Positions 1 through 7,394 of a stretch of 64,000 bases of DNA are shown piece after piece. The DNA comes from Aquimarina mytili. Lineage in GTDB: Bacteria; Bacteroidota; Bacteroidia; Flavobacteriales; Flavobacteriaceae. The stretch's first letter is position 1, and the number at the start of each line of letters is the position of its first letter. The stretch spans positions 496,001 to 560,000 of the forward strand of contig NZ_JAERQJ010000003.1 in NCBI RefSeq assembly GCF_016735115.1, given 5' to 3'. Below the pieces are notes generated by a model. That model was not told where the DNA came from. It was given only the letters and a program-made list of their open reading frames with translations, and did no database searches. The position numbers and the translations under genes are program-made.

Positions 1-167
1 TATTATTTATTCATTTTGCCATAAATGTTGGGATGGTAACTGGTTTAATGCCTACGATTGGTATACCGCTACCATTCTTCAGCTATGGAGGCTCTGGACT
101 ATGGGGGTTTACGATTTTACTATTTATCTTTATTAAACTAGATGCTAATAGAGTTAATGAATGGTAG
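1..167 (+). CDS. rodA: RodA, 3' end (partial)
   Basis: C-terminal 54 codons of a SEDS-family protein, the peptidoglycan polymerase of the elongation machinery; the gene begins before the window. The reading frame starting at base 3 shows the family's closing motif, with [20 protein letters not shown] followed by GGSGL and a last membrane helix, then TAG at 165-167. The wording [18 protein letters not shown] is typical of RodA; FtsW usually has a different residue pattern here. The next gene converges on it with an 11-base gap. Confidence 0.85.
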   Translation, partial: LFIHFAINVGMVTGLMPTIGIPLPFFSYGGSGLWGFTILLFIFIKLDANRVNEW

Positions 168-178
168 TGATTTAGACA

Positions 179-976
179 TCAAAACTTCCACCCTTTTCTG
201 CTGGTTGAAGCTTCTAATTTAACTTCCACATCATCTTCTAACTTCGGAAAGAAATCAATTCCGGTAAGCTCTTCAATATGATCAACAGAGACTACAAACT
301 CTTTAAGAGATGCTTTTGAATCTTTCGCTTCCATTAAGAAGGCAATCATCCTAGGAGTATCAGCATTTTTATTCAGTATTATTTTATAGAAATATTTTGG
401 TACTGACACCGCTTCATAACCAATGGTTTTGAGGTTATCAGACAAAACTCCACCTGTTACCACGTATACTCCATTATATGTCTTAGCCCAATAGCGTACT
501 TTTTGCTCTAGATCGTTCCAAATACCACTATTAAATTGGTGGTTTTGAGGTGTAACATTTGACGTTAGAAATGTTTCTTCGAAAGCATCGTAACTAAATC
601 GTCTATCTCCTGCCGGACACAAATGCCCTCTATCATATCCAGATTTTTTATAATTACGCCAATCTGCCGATGATGTTCTTACTCTTTTATCTACTTCAAA
701 ATATGGACGCTTAAATTCGTTAGAAGACAAGTGCTCTTTCTTTAAATGATACGCAACCCATTCTGCCTGTTCATGCTTTTCAGAATACGATAAAGAATAA
801 TGATTATGGGTTATAATAGTGCCTGTAGTTGATGTTGGAAGGTAAAAAAAACTAAGTTCAGACTTATTGTCTTCTTTATATTCCTGAGCATTACCTTGTT
901 CTGCATACTCTTCAAAGTAATAAAACCCTATAGTAACAATGATGATTAATAATGGATATAGATATTTTCGTGTCAA
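179..976 (-). CDS. DNA/RNA non-specific endonuclease (NUC1 family), membrane-anchored
   Basis: 265 aa. A short N-terminal hydrophobic segment (about residues 5-20) suggests an uncleaved anchor or signal peptide that places the enzyme outside the cytoplasm. The catalytic core is clear: YDRGHLCPAGDRR at residues 114-126 contains the DRGH general-base histidine (H118), and SNVTPQNHQFNSGIWNDLE (139-157) carries the metal-coordinating asparagine and the conserved N..W..LE helix. Members of this family cut single- and double-stranded DNA and RNA without sequence preference in a Mg-dependent reaction. Likely roles are nucleotide scavenging or extracellular DNA turnover. It lies convergent to rodA and looks monocistronic. 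Family assignment is firm; substrate and location are inferred. Confidence 0.88.
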   Translation of the reverse strand: MTRKYLYPLLIIIVTIGFYYFEEYAEQGNAQEYKEDNKSELSFFYLPTSTTGTIITHNHYSLSYSEKHEQAEWVAYHLKKEHLSSNEFKRPYFEVDKRVRTSSADWRNYKKSGYDRGHLCPAGDRRFSYDAFEETFLTSNVTPQNHQFNSGIWNDLEQKVRYWAKTYNGVYVVTGGVLSDNLKTIGYEAVSVPKYFYKIILNKNADTPRMIAFLMEAKDSKASLKEFVVSVDHIEELTGIDFFPKLEDDVEVKLEASTSRKGWKF

Positions 977-1036
977 TGTTTTTCATTTAATAGCGAAATG
1001 CAAAAATATCAAAATATTACATTTACAAAATCTAGC

Positions 1037-1837
1037 TTACTCTAATTTTTCTAAAATCTGAATAGCTTTATCATAGTTAAAGTTTTCAGGATCGGTTGTG
1101 ATTTGCGATAAAATTTCTCTTAATCTTTCGGTATCCCCTATCTTCATATACACCAAACTTTTATACCATAACGCTTTTGAACTGTCTATAGAATCAGAAG
1201 TAAGAAGAGCATCAAAACTCTTAAGAGCATCATTGGTTTTATTGAGCTTGAGATATGAAAACCCTATATATGCATCTAACAATGGAGCATTTTCTTTAGA
1301 TTTTTCTTGAAAAGCACGAAAAGAAAGAATAGCCTTTTCATACTCTTCATTTTTAAATTCTGTAATTGCTGTGTTCAACGCCTCTTTATCAGCACCTCTT
1401 TTTACCAATGAGGGCAAATCATTCGTGGAATAATACGTTTTGTAAAAGTCATCCAGACTCTCTTGCTTAAAAACTAAATTATTAAGCAACAATCCAATCA
1501 CAAGCACAGCTGCAATTGCACTTATCAGATATCGTATATTAGTAGTACTACGTTTTTTCTTAAACCTGTTTCCAGCCTCCTGTATATTTGTTTTAAGTTT
1601 AGCCGCCTGATCGCTTTTAATATACTCTTCTAATTCTTGTTTCGCCTCGTTACTTTCTATACTATCGATTGAAAGCCAGCTCTCATTATTTAAATGATGA
1701 TTAATTTCGCTAGAGAGTTTTACTGCTTTTTGTAATTCAGGATCATTAGCCATAATCTCCTCAAACTCATTTATCGCTTCTGTGGTCATATCTCCACCAA
1801 GGTATGCTTCGATTTTTTGATATATGTTTTCGTCCAT
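1037..1837 (-). CDS. Membrane TPR protein, probable anti-sigma partner
   Basis: 266 aa. Residues 1-50 resemble the N-terminal helical domain of Bacteroidota anti-sigma-like proteins (YLGGDMTTEAINEFEEIMAN, then DPEL). A basic stretch (RFKKKRS, 91-97) precedes one transmembrane helix at about 102-122, which predicts a cytoplasmic N-terminus and a periplasmic C-terminus. The C-terminal half (about 145-260) contains TPR-like helical pairs. It starts only two bases after the stop of the ECF sigma gene, so the two are almost certainly co-transcribed. By analogy with other ECF pairs, the N-terminus would hold the sigma factor at the membrane and the TPR part would sense or bind something in the periplasm. 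The anti-sigma role is inferred from context and architecture; no metal-binding ZAS motif is present. Confidence 0.7.
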   Translation of the reverse strand: MDENIYQKIEAYLGGDMTTEAINEFEEIMANDPELQKAVKLSSEINHHLNNESWLSIDSIESNEAKQELEEYIKSDQAAKLKTNIQEAGNRFKKKRSTTNIRYLISAIAAVLVIGLLLNNLVFKQESLDDFYKTYYSTNDLPSLVKRGADKEALNTAITEFKNEEYEKAILSFRAFQEKSKENAPLLDAYIGFSYLKLNKTNDALKSFDALLTSDSIDSSKALWYKSLVYMKIGDTERLREILSQITTDPENFNYDKAIQILEKLE

Positions 1838-1839
1838 AA

Positions 1840-2403
1840 CTACTGTAGTTCTTGATACCTGCTATCCTTTTTAATCAATTCTGCTAAACGTTTTTTACAT
1901 TTAAACACTCTTTGAAAAGCTACATTTTCTGATGAATAGTTAAACTTTTCTACAATGATACTATAGGAAACTTTATTAAAGTATTCCTTTAGTAACTTCA
2001 TGCAATTTTCTGACAACTGAGCTATCTTTTCTTCAAAAAGTTCCCAGCGTTCTTGTTCTAAAATAAAAGAACTATGTTTATGCTCTTCACTTACTAGTTC
2101 AACCACCCCATCATTTCTTACCATCTTTTTTCGATTATTTAATTCTTTTCTCCACAAATTCCTACAAACTGTAAACAAATATCCCTCAAAAGTGGACTTG
2201 ATTTCGAAGCGTCTAACTTTAAATCGCACCGTTAACTGAAATAAAGCATCTTGAAAAATTTCTTCAGCATCTTGAAATGTTCCATTATTCTTTTTTACAA
2301 ATGCCACTACTGCAGGAAAACTTTTTTGGTAAATGGTATCAATGATATTTTTATCCCCCGATAACAGACCTTCTAAATAGATATTATTTTGCGGTTCTTG
2401 CAT
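1840..2403 (-). CDS. ECF-type RNA polymerase sigma-70 factor
   Basis: 187 aa, the usual ECF length. Region 2 is seen around residues 40-95, including FQDAEEIFQDALFQLTVRF and a following aromatic/basic segment (GYLFTVCRNLWRKEL) that contacts -10 DNA. Region 4 is the C-terminal helix-turn-helix around 140-180 (KVSYSIIVEKFNYSSENVAF then a KCKKRL recognition helix). It directs polymerase to a small regulon and is normally silenced by a membrane anti-sigma factor, here the downstream TPR protein two bases away. It is divergent from the lipoprotein and TPR-CHAT genes, which are the obvious candidate targets. Those targets are inferred; the sigma assignment is solid. Confidence 0.88.
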   Translation of the reverse strand: MQEPQNNIYLEGLLSGDKNIIDTIYQKSFPAVVAFVKKNNGTFQDAEEIFQDALFQLTVRFKVRRFEIKSTFEGYLFTVCRNLWRKELNNRKKMVRNDGVVELVSEEHKHSSFILEQERWELFEEKIAQLSENCMKLLKEYFNKVSYSIIVEKFNYSSENVAFQRVFKCKKRLAELIKKDSRYQELQ

Positions 2404-2702
2404 TTTTAATAGTTACTTTAACTAAAGACAGTTAACATTTTTACATATTTCACTAAACTACTATATTTTAAATTAATTGCAGATGATACAAAAATAAAAA
2501 CCTTATTATTTTTGCAGTTTAACCATAATTAAAATAATTAACCTACTTTAATCCAGTTTATTAGCACTTCATCCAATAATAAAGGTTTTATTTTTATATC
2601 TATTATTTTTTGTCTTTTTTGCGCCGTGAAAAAAATTACACTCTTTATGGGTAAGATTTTGAATATTTAGAAACTAATATTTGGAAAACAAAGAATAAAC
2701 CT
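2404..2702. promoter_or_regulatory. Divergent control region between sigma operon and lipoprotein/CHAT genes
   Basis: A 299-base AT-rich intergenic region with no ORF worth calling. It contains two facing -7-like boxes of the Bacteroidota type TAnnTTTG: TATTTTTG at 2507-2514 on the plus strand and its counterpart at 2489-2496 on the minus strand. Neither has a TTG box at the ideal 19-21 base spacing, so both are weak predictions. This is where autoregulation by the ECF sigma factor would be sought. Confidence 0.4.
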
Positions 2703-3263
2703 ATGAAACCCTTAATGAAACATATGAAAACAATTAAAGTAATTTGGAGTCTAATCCTTCTATTCACTGTTATTAGCTGTTCAACCGATGATATACAGAC
2801 TGAGCAATTACAAAATATTGAAGAAACCAAAAACAATGGTTCTAAAATTTTTGGAACAGGTGATTTTACTGGCACTCTTTATGGTATGCCAGAAAAAAAT
2901 CCTTTTGTCGAGTACTATGGTACAACAATTAAAATTGCATACTACCCTACTAGTGATATGCAAAGATTCGACATAAGAAAACAGTTCCATGAGAAATACC
3001 CACAACTGCTATTAGAAGAGCGTTCACAATCATCCTATGGTACAGAGATTTGGTTTATAGACGATTATTTTTATTGCCCAGATCCGCCGAACTGCAATGT
3101 TATCTCCAGAGGTGATGGACAAGCAAATGGAGAGCAGGATCCAGATGTAGATATAGAACCTGACGGGCCAAGTGTATACGAATCAATTATAGAAGATATT
3201 CGTAACAATCCTTCTATCGATATATTAGATGAGTATGATCCTTTTAACTTAAGTGGGATCTAA
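2703..3263 (+). CDS. Acidic lipoprotein of unknown function
   Basis: 186 aa from the first ATG. In-frame ATGs at 2715 and 2724 are alternatives; from 2724 the signal peptide is a standard length, with the lipobox VISC and Cys at position 19. No known domain was recognised. The mature part has a mixed core (about 60-125) with cysteines in a CPDPPNC pattern and a very acidic tail rich in D, E, P and N. Lack of a DE-type sorting signal is uncertain, so the final membrane is not predicted. It sits between the ECF sigma/anti-sigma operon (divergent) and the TPR-CHAT gene and is followed by a strong terminator, so it may be transcribed independently of the CHAT gene. A substrate or sensor role for the neighbouring CHAT protein is possible but unproven. 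Confidence 0.6.
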   Translation: MKPLMKHMKTIKVIWSLILLFTVISCSTDDIQTEQLQNIEETKNNGSKIFGTGDFTGTLYGMPEKNPFVEYYGTTIKIAYYPTSDMQRFDIRKQFHEKYPQLLLEERSQSSYGTEIWFIDDYFYCPDPPNCNVISRGDGQANGEQDPDVDIEPDGPSVYESIIEDIRNNPSIDILDEYDPFNLSGI

Positions 3264-3314
3264 ATAATAAGACTAGAGTTATGTTCTAGAAAATATCTCA
3301 ATCAAAAATATACC

Positions 3315-3355
3315 AGAACCCCGAAAAACTATTTGTTTTTCGGGGTTCTTTTTTT
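3315..3355 (+). terminator. Rho-independent terminator after the lipoprotein gene
   Basis: A perfect 15-bp inverted repeat (AGAACCCCGAAAAAC at 3315-3329 and its complement at 3335-3349) with a 5-base loop, followed by a T run. It lies about 50 bases after the lipoprotein stop and before the TPR-CHAT gene, which therefore probably has its own promoter or relies on read-through. Confidence 0.9.
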
Positions 3356-3404
3356 AATTTAACACCATAATGCTATCGATTAACTCAATGCGTCATTTCT
3401 ACTT

Positions 3405-6218
3405 ATGCGATTTATAAAAAGGTGTTTGCTCTTTTTTTGTCTATTTACAACGTTTGTATCGACGGCCCAAGATAATCAGGAGTGGGTAAAAATTCTAGAG
3501 TCAAATCTCCCTTCAGATGAAAAGATAATTGTGCTAGATTCGATCATTGTCGCTCTTCAAATACAAAAACATGATTCTATTTTAGAAAGACTCACACACA
3601 AATATGCCATTTGGTATTATAGAAATAAAAAAATAAATAAGGCTATTGAAACTGCCACCTATTCGTTATCTCTCAAAAAAAAAAGATTTAAAACCGATAC
3701 AACTTTACTGCAAAATGGCTTAAAAAACCTAGCCTTCTTTAATTTTAAAAATAAAAACTATGTTAAGAGCATTAATCTATATCTGGAATTAGTAGATCTA
3801 AATTCTGAAAACAAATATGCTACTGGTGCCTATATTGAGTTAGGTCGATGTTATAAGGCTATAGGAGATTACTATAAAGCGATACAATATTTTGAACTTG
3901 CAAACTCGTTACTGAAAAAGGAGAAAAATTTCAAGAAAATTATCGCAAATGCAATCAATTCTAGTGAAGCCTATATAAGAATAGATAAGATTAAAGGGTT
4001 TAAGAAAGGAATCGAAAATTTAAAAATTGCCGATTCGTTATCTGATATTACAAACTCAAATATCAGCACTAAATATGTCATAAAACAAAATTTAGGCAAT
4101 CTATACAATCAGGATAAATTCATGTATCCCAACAGAGCATTACATTATTATAACCAGGCGCTTGAGCTTGCAAAACAGAATAATGATTCTACTAAAATAG
4201 CTACTGCATATGGACTCATGGGAAATCTGTATAGTGCTATTGATCCAGATATTGGGATTGAGTATCAGAAAAAAGCCATAAAACACACCAAGAAAAAAGA
4301 TTCGATTCAACAATACTTCAACCATATTAATATTGCGTATTGTCAATCTAAAAATAATAATTTCAAAAACAGTATTGAACATTATTTTATTGCACTAAAC
4401 TCTTTGACCGGAAACAAGCTTACGGATAACACATTAGAAATTGATATCAAAGCACTTTATAATTCACCCCATAGAACAAATCTTCTTAATGGGTTGAAAG
4501 ACCTTGGAAGTACTTACTTAGAAGAATTTAAAATCTCTAAGAATTACACCTCTCTACAAAATGCTGTACATTCATTTTTACTTGCAGACAAATTTTTAGA
4601 TCTTATTCGTATTGAGAGTCAAGAGTTTAAATCAAAGCTTTACTGGCGTAAGCAAAGTGCAGATCTTTATGGAAAAGCTATTGAGGCGTGTTATCTGGCC
4701 AAAGACTTAAACCATGCTTTCTATTTCATGGAAAAAAACAAAGCATTGCTACTGACCGAAGATATATATAATAGTAAAATCAGACAATCAAAGGTACTTC
4801 CTGTTAATCTTATAGACCAAGAATCAAACATTAAGAAAAATATCTTTTTTCTTGAAAACATAAAGAGTGATTCAAAAGCTCCAAAAGATTCGATCACAAT
4901 CGAATTATTAAATCAAAAGCATCAATTAAAAACCCTTCAGGATAGTATCAAGAATTCTTTCCCTGAACATGATCTCTTTGATCTTCAATCTACCGTAGTG
5001 ACTTTAAAAGAAGTTCAACAAGCTCTGGATAGCAATACTATTGTTTTAGAATATAACATTTCAGAACATAAAGATTTTGGGTTAATTTCTAAGGACAAAA
5101 AATACATCCCTATTTATAAAGGCAGTGATTATGGCATAAAAACTACTACTAACGCATATGTATTATATATATCAAAACATAATCTTCAATTTATAGCAAT
5201 AGAAGAGGCTTCTCAATTAAAAGAAGAAATCTCGTCATTGGTACAACAAGCTTCCATTCCGTTTAAAACTAAAAAAGACCTCGTCTCGTTCTCAAATATT
5301 GCTCATAAGGCCTATAATATGTTATTCCCTACTCAAGAACTCAAAGAAGAAATTAAAAATAAAAACGTAAAAATAATTCCAGACAACTATCTTAACTACC
5401 TTCCTTTTGAAATATTAGTTACTTCACCCAGTATAAGTAAAAAGCCAAATTATCTGATATATGATTCTGAAATAAGCTATGTTTACTCCTATTCGTTTTT
5501 AAAAAACACAAAAAATCCTGGACGTGTAAAAGACAATTCATTTCTGGGGATAGCTCCTCATAATTTTGATTCTTATAACATGACTACTTTAGAAAATAGT
5601 GTGCAAGAATTATTCAATATTAAAAATTGTTTTGACGGAGATATTTATATCGATAATCAAGCTACAAAAAAAGAGTTTTTAAATAAGCTATCGCATCATA
5701 ACATTATCCATCTCGCTACGCATGCAGATGCTTTAGATTCTATCTCACCATGGATAGCTTTTAAAGACTATAAACTAAACCTTGAAGAACTTTATTTCAC
5801 AAAAAATCATGCAGATTTAGTAGTACTAAGCGGCTGCAACACATTAAAAGGCAAACAAGAAACAGGAGAAGGTGTTATGAGTTTAGCTCGAGGTTTTTTT
5901 CACTCTGGCGCTAAAAGTGTAATATCTTCACTATGGAACGTTGATGATAGCTCTACCACTTATATTATGAATGATTTTTATAACAATTTAAAGAAAGGAC
6001 AATCAAAATCAGAGGCGTTAAGAAATGCAAAGCTTAGTTATTTACAAAATCATAGTTTATCTGAAACCTCTCCTCATTTCTGGGCCACTTTTATTTTATC
6101 TGGAGATGCCAGTCCTCTCCAATCAAAATATAACCTACGAACAAAGTATTTGTTTCTCTCGTTATTGCTCTTAGCACTATTATTTTCTGTTATTTTCTAC
6201 AAGAAATACAAAAGATAA
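3405..6218 (+). CDS. Exported TPR-CHAT domain protein (caspase-like protease family)
   Basis: 937 aa. A signal peptide (about residues 1-21, ending FVSTAQ) is followed by a long helical region of tetratricopeptide-type repeats (about 30-450), a linker, and a C-terminal CHAT domain (about 620-905). The CHAT catalytic dyad is visible: His773 in IIHLATHADA and Cys811 in VVLSGCNTLKG, followed by the conserved GEGVMSLARGFFHSGAKSVI segment and SLWNVDD. A final transmembrane helix (about 911-930) with a basic end (YKKYKR) would anchor the protein in the inner membrane with the TPR-CHAT body in the periplasm. CHAT domains belong to the caspase/separase clan and several are specific proteases. The nearby sigma/anti-sigma pair suggests a signalling role. 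Activity and substrate are unknown; domain calls are confident. Confidence 0.85.
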   Translation: MRFIKRCLLFFCLFTTFVSTAQDNQEWVKILESNLPSDEKIIVLDSIIVALQIQKHDSILERLTHKYAIWYYRNKKINKAIETATYSLSLKKKRFKTDTTLLQNGLKNLAFFNFKNKNYVKSINLYLELVDLNSENKYATGAYIELGRCYKAIGDYYKAIQYFELANSLLKKEKNFKKIIANAINSSEAYIRIDKIKGFKKGIENLKIADSLSDITNSNISTKYVIKQNLGNLYNQDKFMYPNRALHYYNQALELAKQNNDSTKIATAYGLMGNLYSAIDPDIGIEYQKKAIKHTKKKDSIQQYFNHINIAYCQSKNNNFKNSIEHYFIALNSLTGNKLTDNTLEIDIKALYNSPHRTNLLNGLKDLGSTYLEEFKISKNYTSLQNAVHSFLLADKFLDLIRIESQEFKSKLYWRKQSADLYGKAIEACYLAKDLNHAFYFMEKNKALLLTEDIYNSKIRQSKVLPVNLIDQESNIKKNIFFLENIKSDSKAPKDSITIELLNQKHQLKTLQDSIKNSFPEHDLFDLQSTVVTLKEVQQALDSNTIVLEYNISEHKDFGLISKDKKYIPIYKGSDYGIKTTTNAYVLYISKHNLQFIAIEEASQLKEEISSLVQQASIPFKTKKDLVSFSNIAHKAYNMLFPTQELKEEIKNKNVKIIPDNYLNYLPFEILVTSPSISKKPNYLIYDSEISYVYSYSFLKNTKNPGRVKDNSFLGIAPHNFDSYNMTTLENSVQELFNIKNCFDGDIYIDNQATKKEFLNKLSHHNIIHLATHADALDSISPWIAFKDYKLNLEELYFTKNHADLVVLSGCNTLKGKQETGEGVMSLARGFFHSGAKSVISSLWNVDDSSTTYIMNDFYNNLKKGQSKSEALRNAKLSYLQNHSLSETSPHFWATFILSGDASPLQSKYNLRTKYLFLSLLLLALLFSVIFYKKYKR

Positions 6219-6274
6219 ATGTTTTTTTAAGCACTGATTCATCAGTATAATAAATGTAATATACCTATACACAT

Positions 6275-7387
6275 TTATCCTTTCACGTCTAAAGCATCTC
6301 GTAATGCATTACCAATAAGCATAAATGCCATTACAAGACTCATAATTGCCAGCCCTGGAATTATTGCTAGATATGCTTTCCCTAAAATAATATAGGAATA
6401 ATGATCTTTAATCATTGCTCCCCAGCTTGGCATAGGTGGTTGGGCTCCTATGCCTAAAAAGCTTAAGCCACTTTCGATAAGTATTGCTCCCGCAAAATTT
6501 GCCGCAGAAATTACGATTACCGGCGCTAAGCTATTAGGTAATATATGTTTAGTTATAATCCTAAGATTAGTAAATCCTAACGCTCTTGCCGCGGTTACAT
6601 ATTGCATTTGTTTTACACTTAGTACTTGCCCCCTAACAACACGAGCAACTTCTACCCACATCGTTAAACCTACTGCTATAAAAACTTGCCAAAAACCTTT
6701 ACCTAAGGCCAAGGTTATTGCTATGACTAATAATAGTGTTGGGATAGACCAGGTTACATTAATTAGCCACATAATAGCAGCATCTATTTTGCCTCCAAAA
6801 TAACCCGCCATTGCACCCAGAGATATTCCTAATAGTAAAGAAATTAAAACAGCGACAAACCCAATAGAAAAAGAAATTCTGATCCCCACGAGCATTCTAC
6901 TCAATAAATCTCTTCCATATTTATCTGTTCCTAAAATGAATGTTTGAGAAGTGATGTAAGTATCTACAATCTCATTTGGCGTCATATGATCAGGAAAGGC
7001 CTCTAATTTAATTTCTTTTGTCACTCCTTTGATCTCACCCTCACTATAGGGAGAAACCTTTAATACGTCTTTTTTTAAGGAATAATGCTCTATAGGAATT
7101 TCAGTATCCGTATTTTTTTCTCCAAAAAACAGCTTATCAAATAGTGATTGAGTTGTAGTTTCTTGAGAAGGGATAGTCAACATCTTAACACTAAACCCAG
7201 GTGGCTTAGAATGAATTGACAAATGCATCTGATTAGCGTTCTGAGAATTATCAGGAGCTAAAACATATGCCAATATTGCAATAATTGCACACAAAACAAT
7301 GAAATAAAAACTCAAAACGCCCCAAAAATTCTTCTTGAATTTTTGGAGCGCTAGTGTACTTAAAGACTTTGATTTTGCTTCAGGCAT
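6275..7387 (-). CDS. ABC transporter permease, OppC/DppC type
   Basis: 370 aa. After a first membrane helix (about 25-48) there is a large extracytoplasmic segment of about 100 residues before the binding-protein-dependent transport core. The core begins at GTDKYGRDLLSRMLVGIR, a typical OppC entry motif, and continues with five further helices. The cytoplasmic EAA-like loop is seen as AARALGFTNLRIITKHILPN, the site that couples to the ATPase. It would import oligopeptides or similar solutes with an OppB partner, ATPases and a binding protein, none of which is nearby. It starts seven bases after the tail-specific protease stop, so the two are likely co-transcribed. The substrate cannot be read from sequence. 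Confidence 0.85.
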   Translation of the reverse strand: MPEAKSKSLSTLALQKFKKNFWGVLSFYFIVLCAIIAILAYVLAPDNSQNANQMHLSIHSKPPGFSVKMLTIPSQETTTQSLFDKLFFGEKNTDTEIPIEHYSLKKDVLKVSPYSEGEIKGVTKEIKLEAFPDHMTPNEIVDTYITSQTFILGTDKYGRDLLSRMLVGIRISFSIGFVAVLISLLLGISLGAMAGYFGGKIDAAIMWLINVTWSIPTLLLVIAITLALGKGFWQVFIAVGLTMWVEVARVVRGQVLSVKQMQYVTAARALGFTNLRIITKHILPNSLAPVIVISAANFAGAILIESGLSFLGIGAQPPMPSWGAMIKDHYSYIILGKAYLAIIPGLAIMSLVMAFMLIGNALRDALDVKG

Positions 7388-7394
7388 TAATGTA

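Noticed and set aside
1037..6218. Type III-E CRISPR (Craspase) locus
   Set aside because: Only the CHAT and sigma parts are analogous; there is no gRAMP effector, Cas1/2, or repeat array, and the CHAT protein is exported.
6233..6246. ACTGATTCATCAGT palindrome between convergent genes as a terminator
   Set aside because: Loop of two bases, AT-rich stem and no T run; too weak to call.
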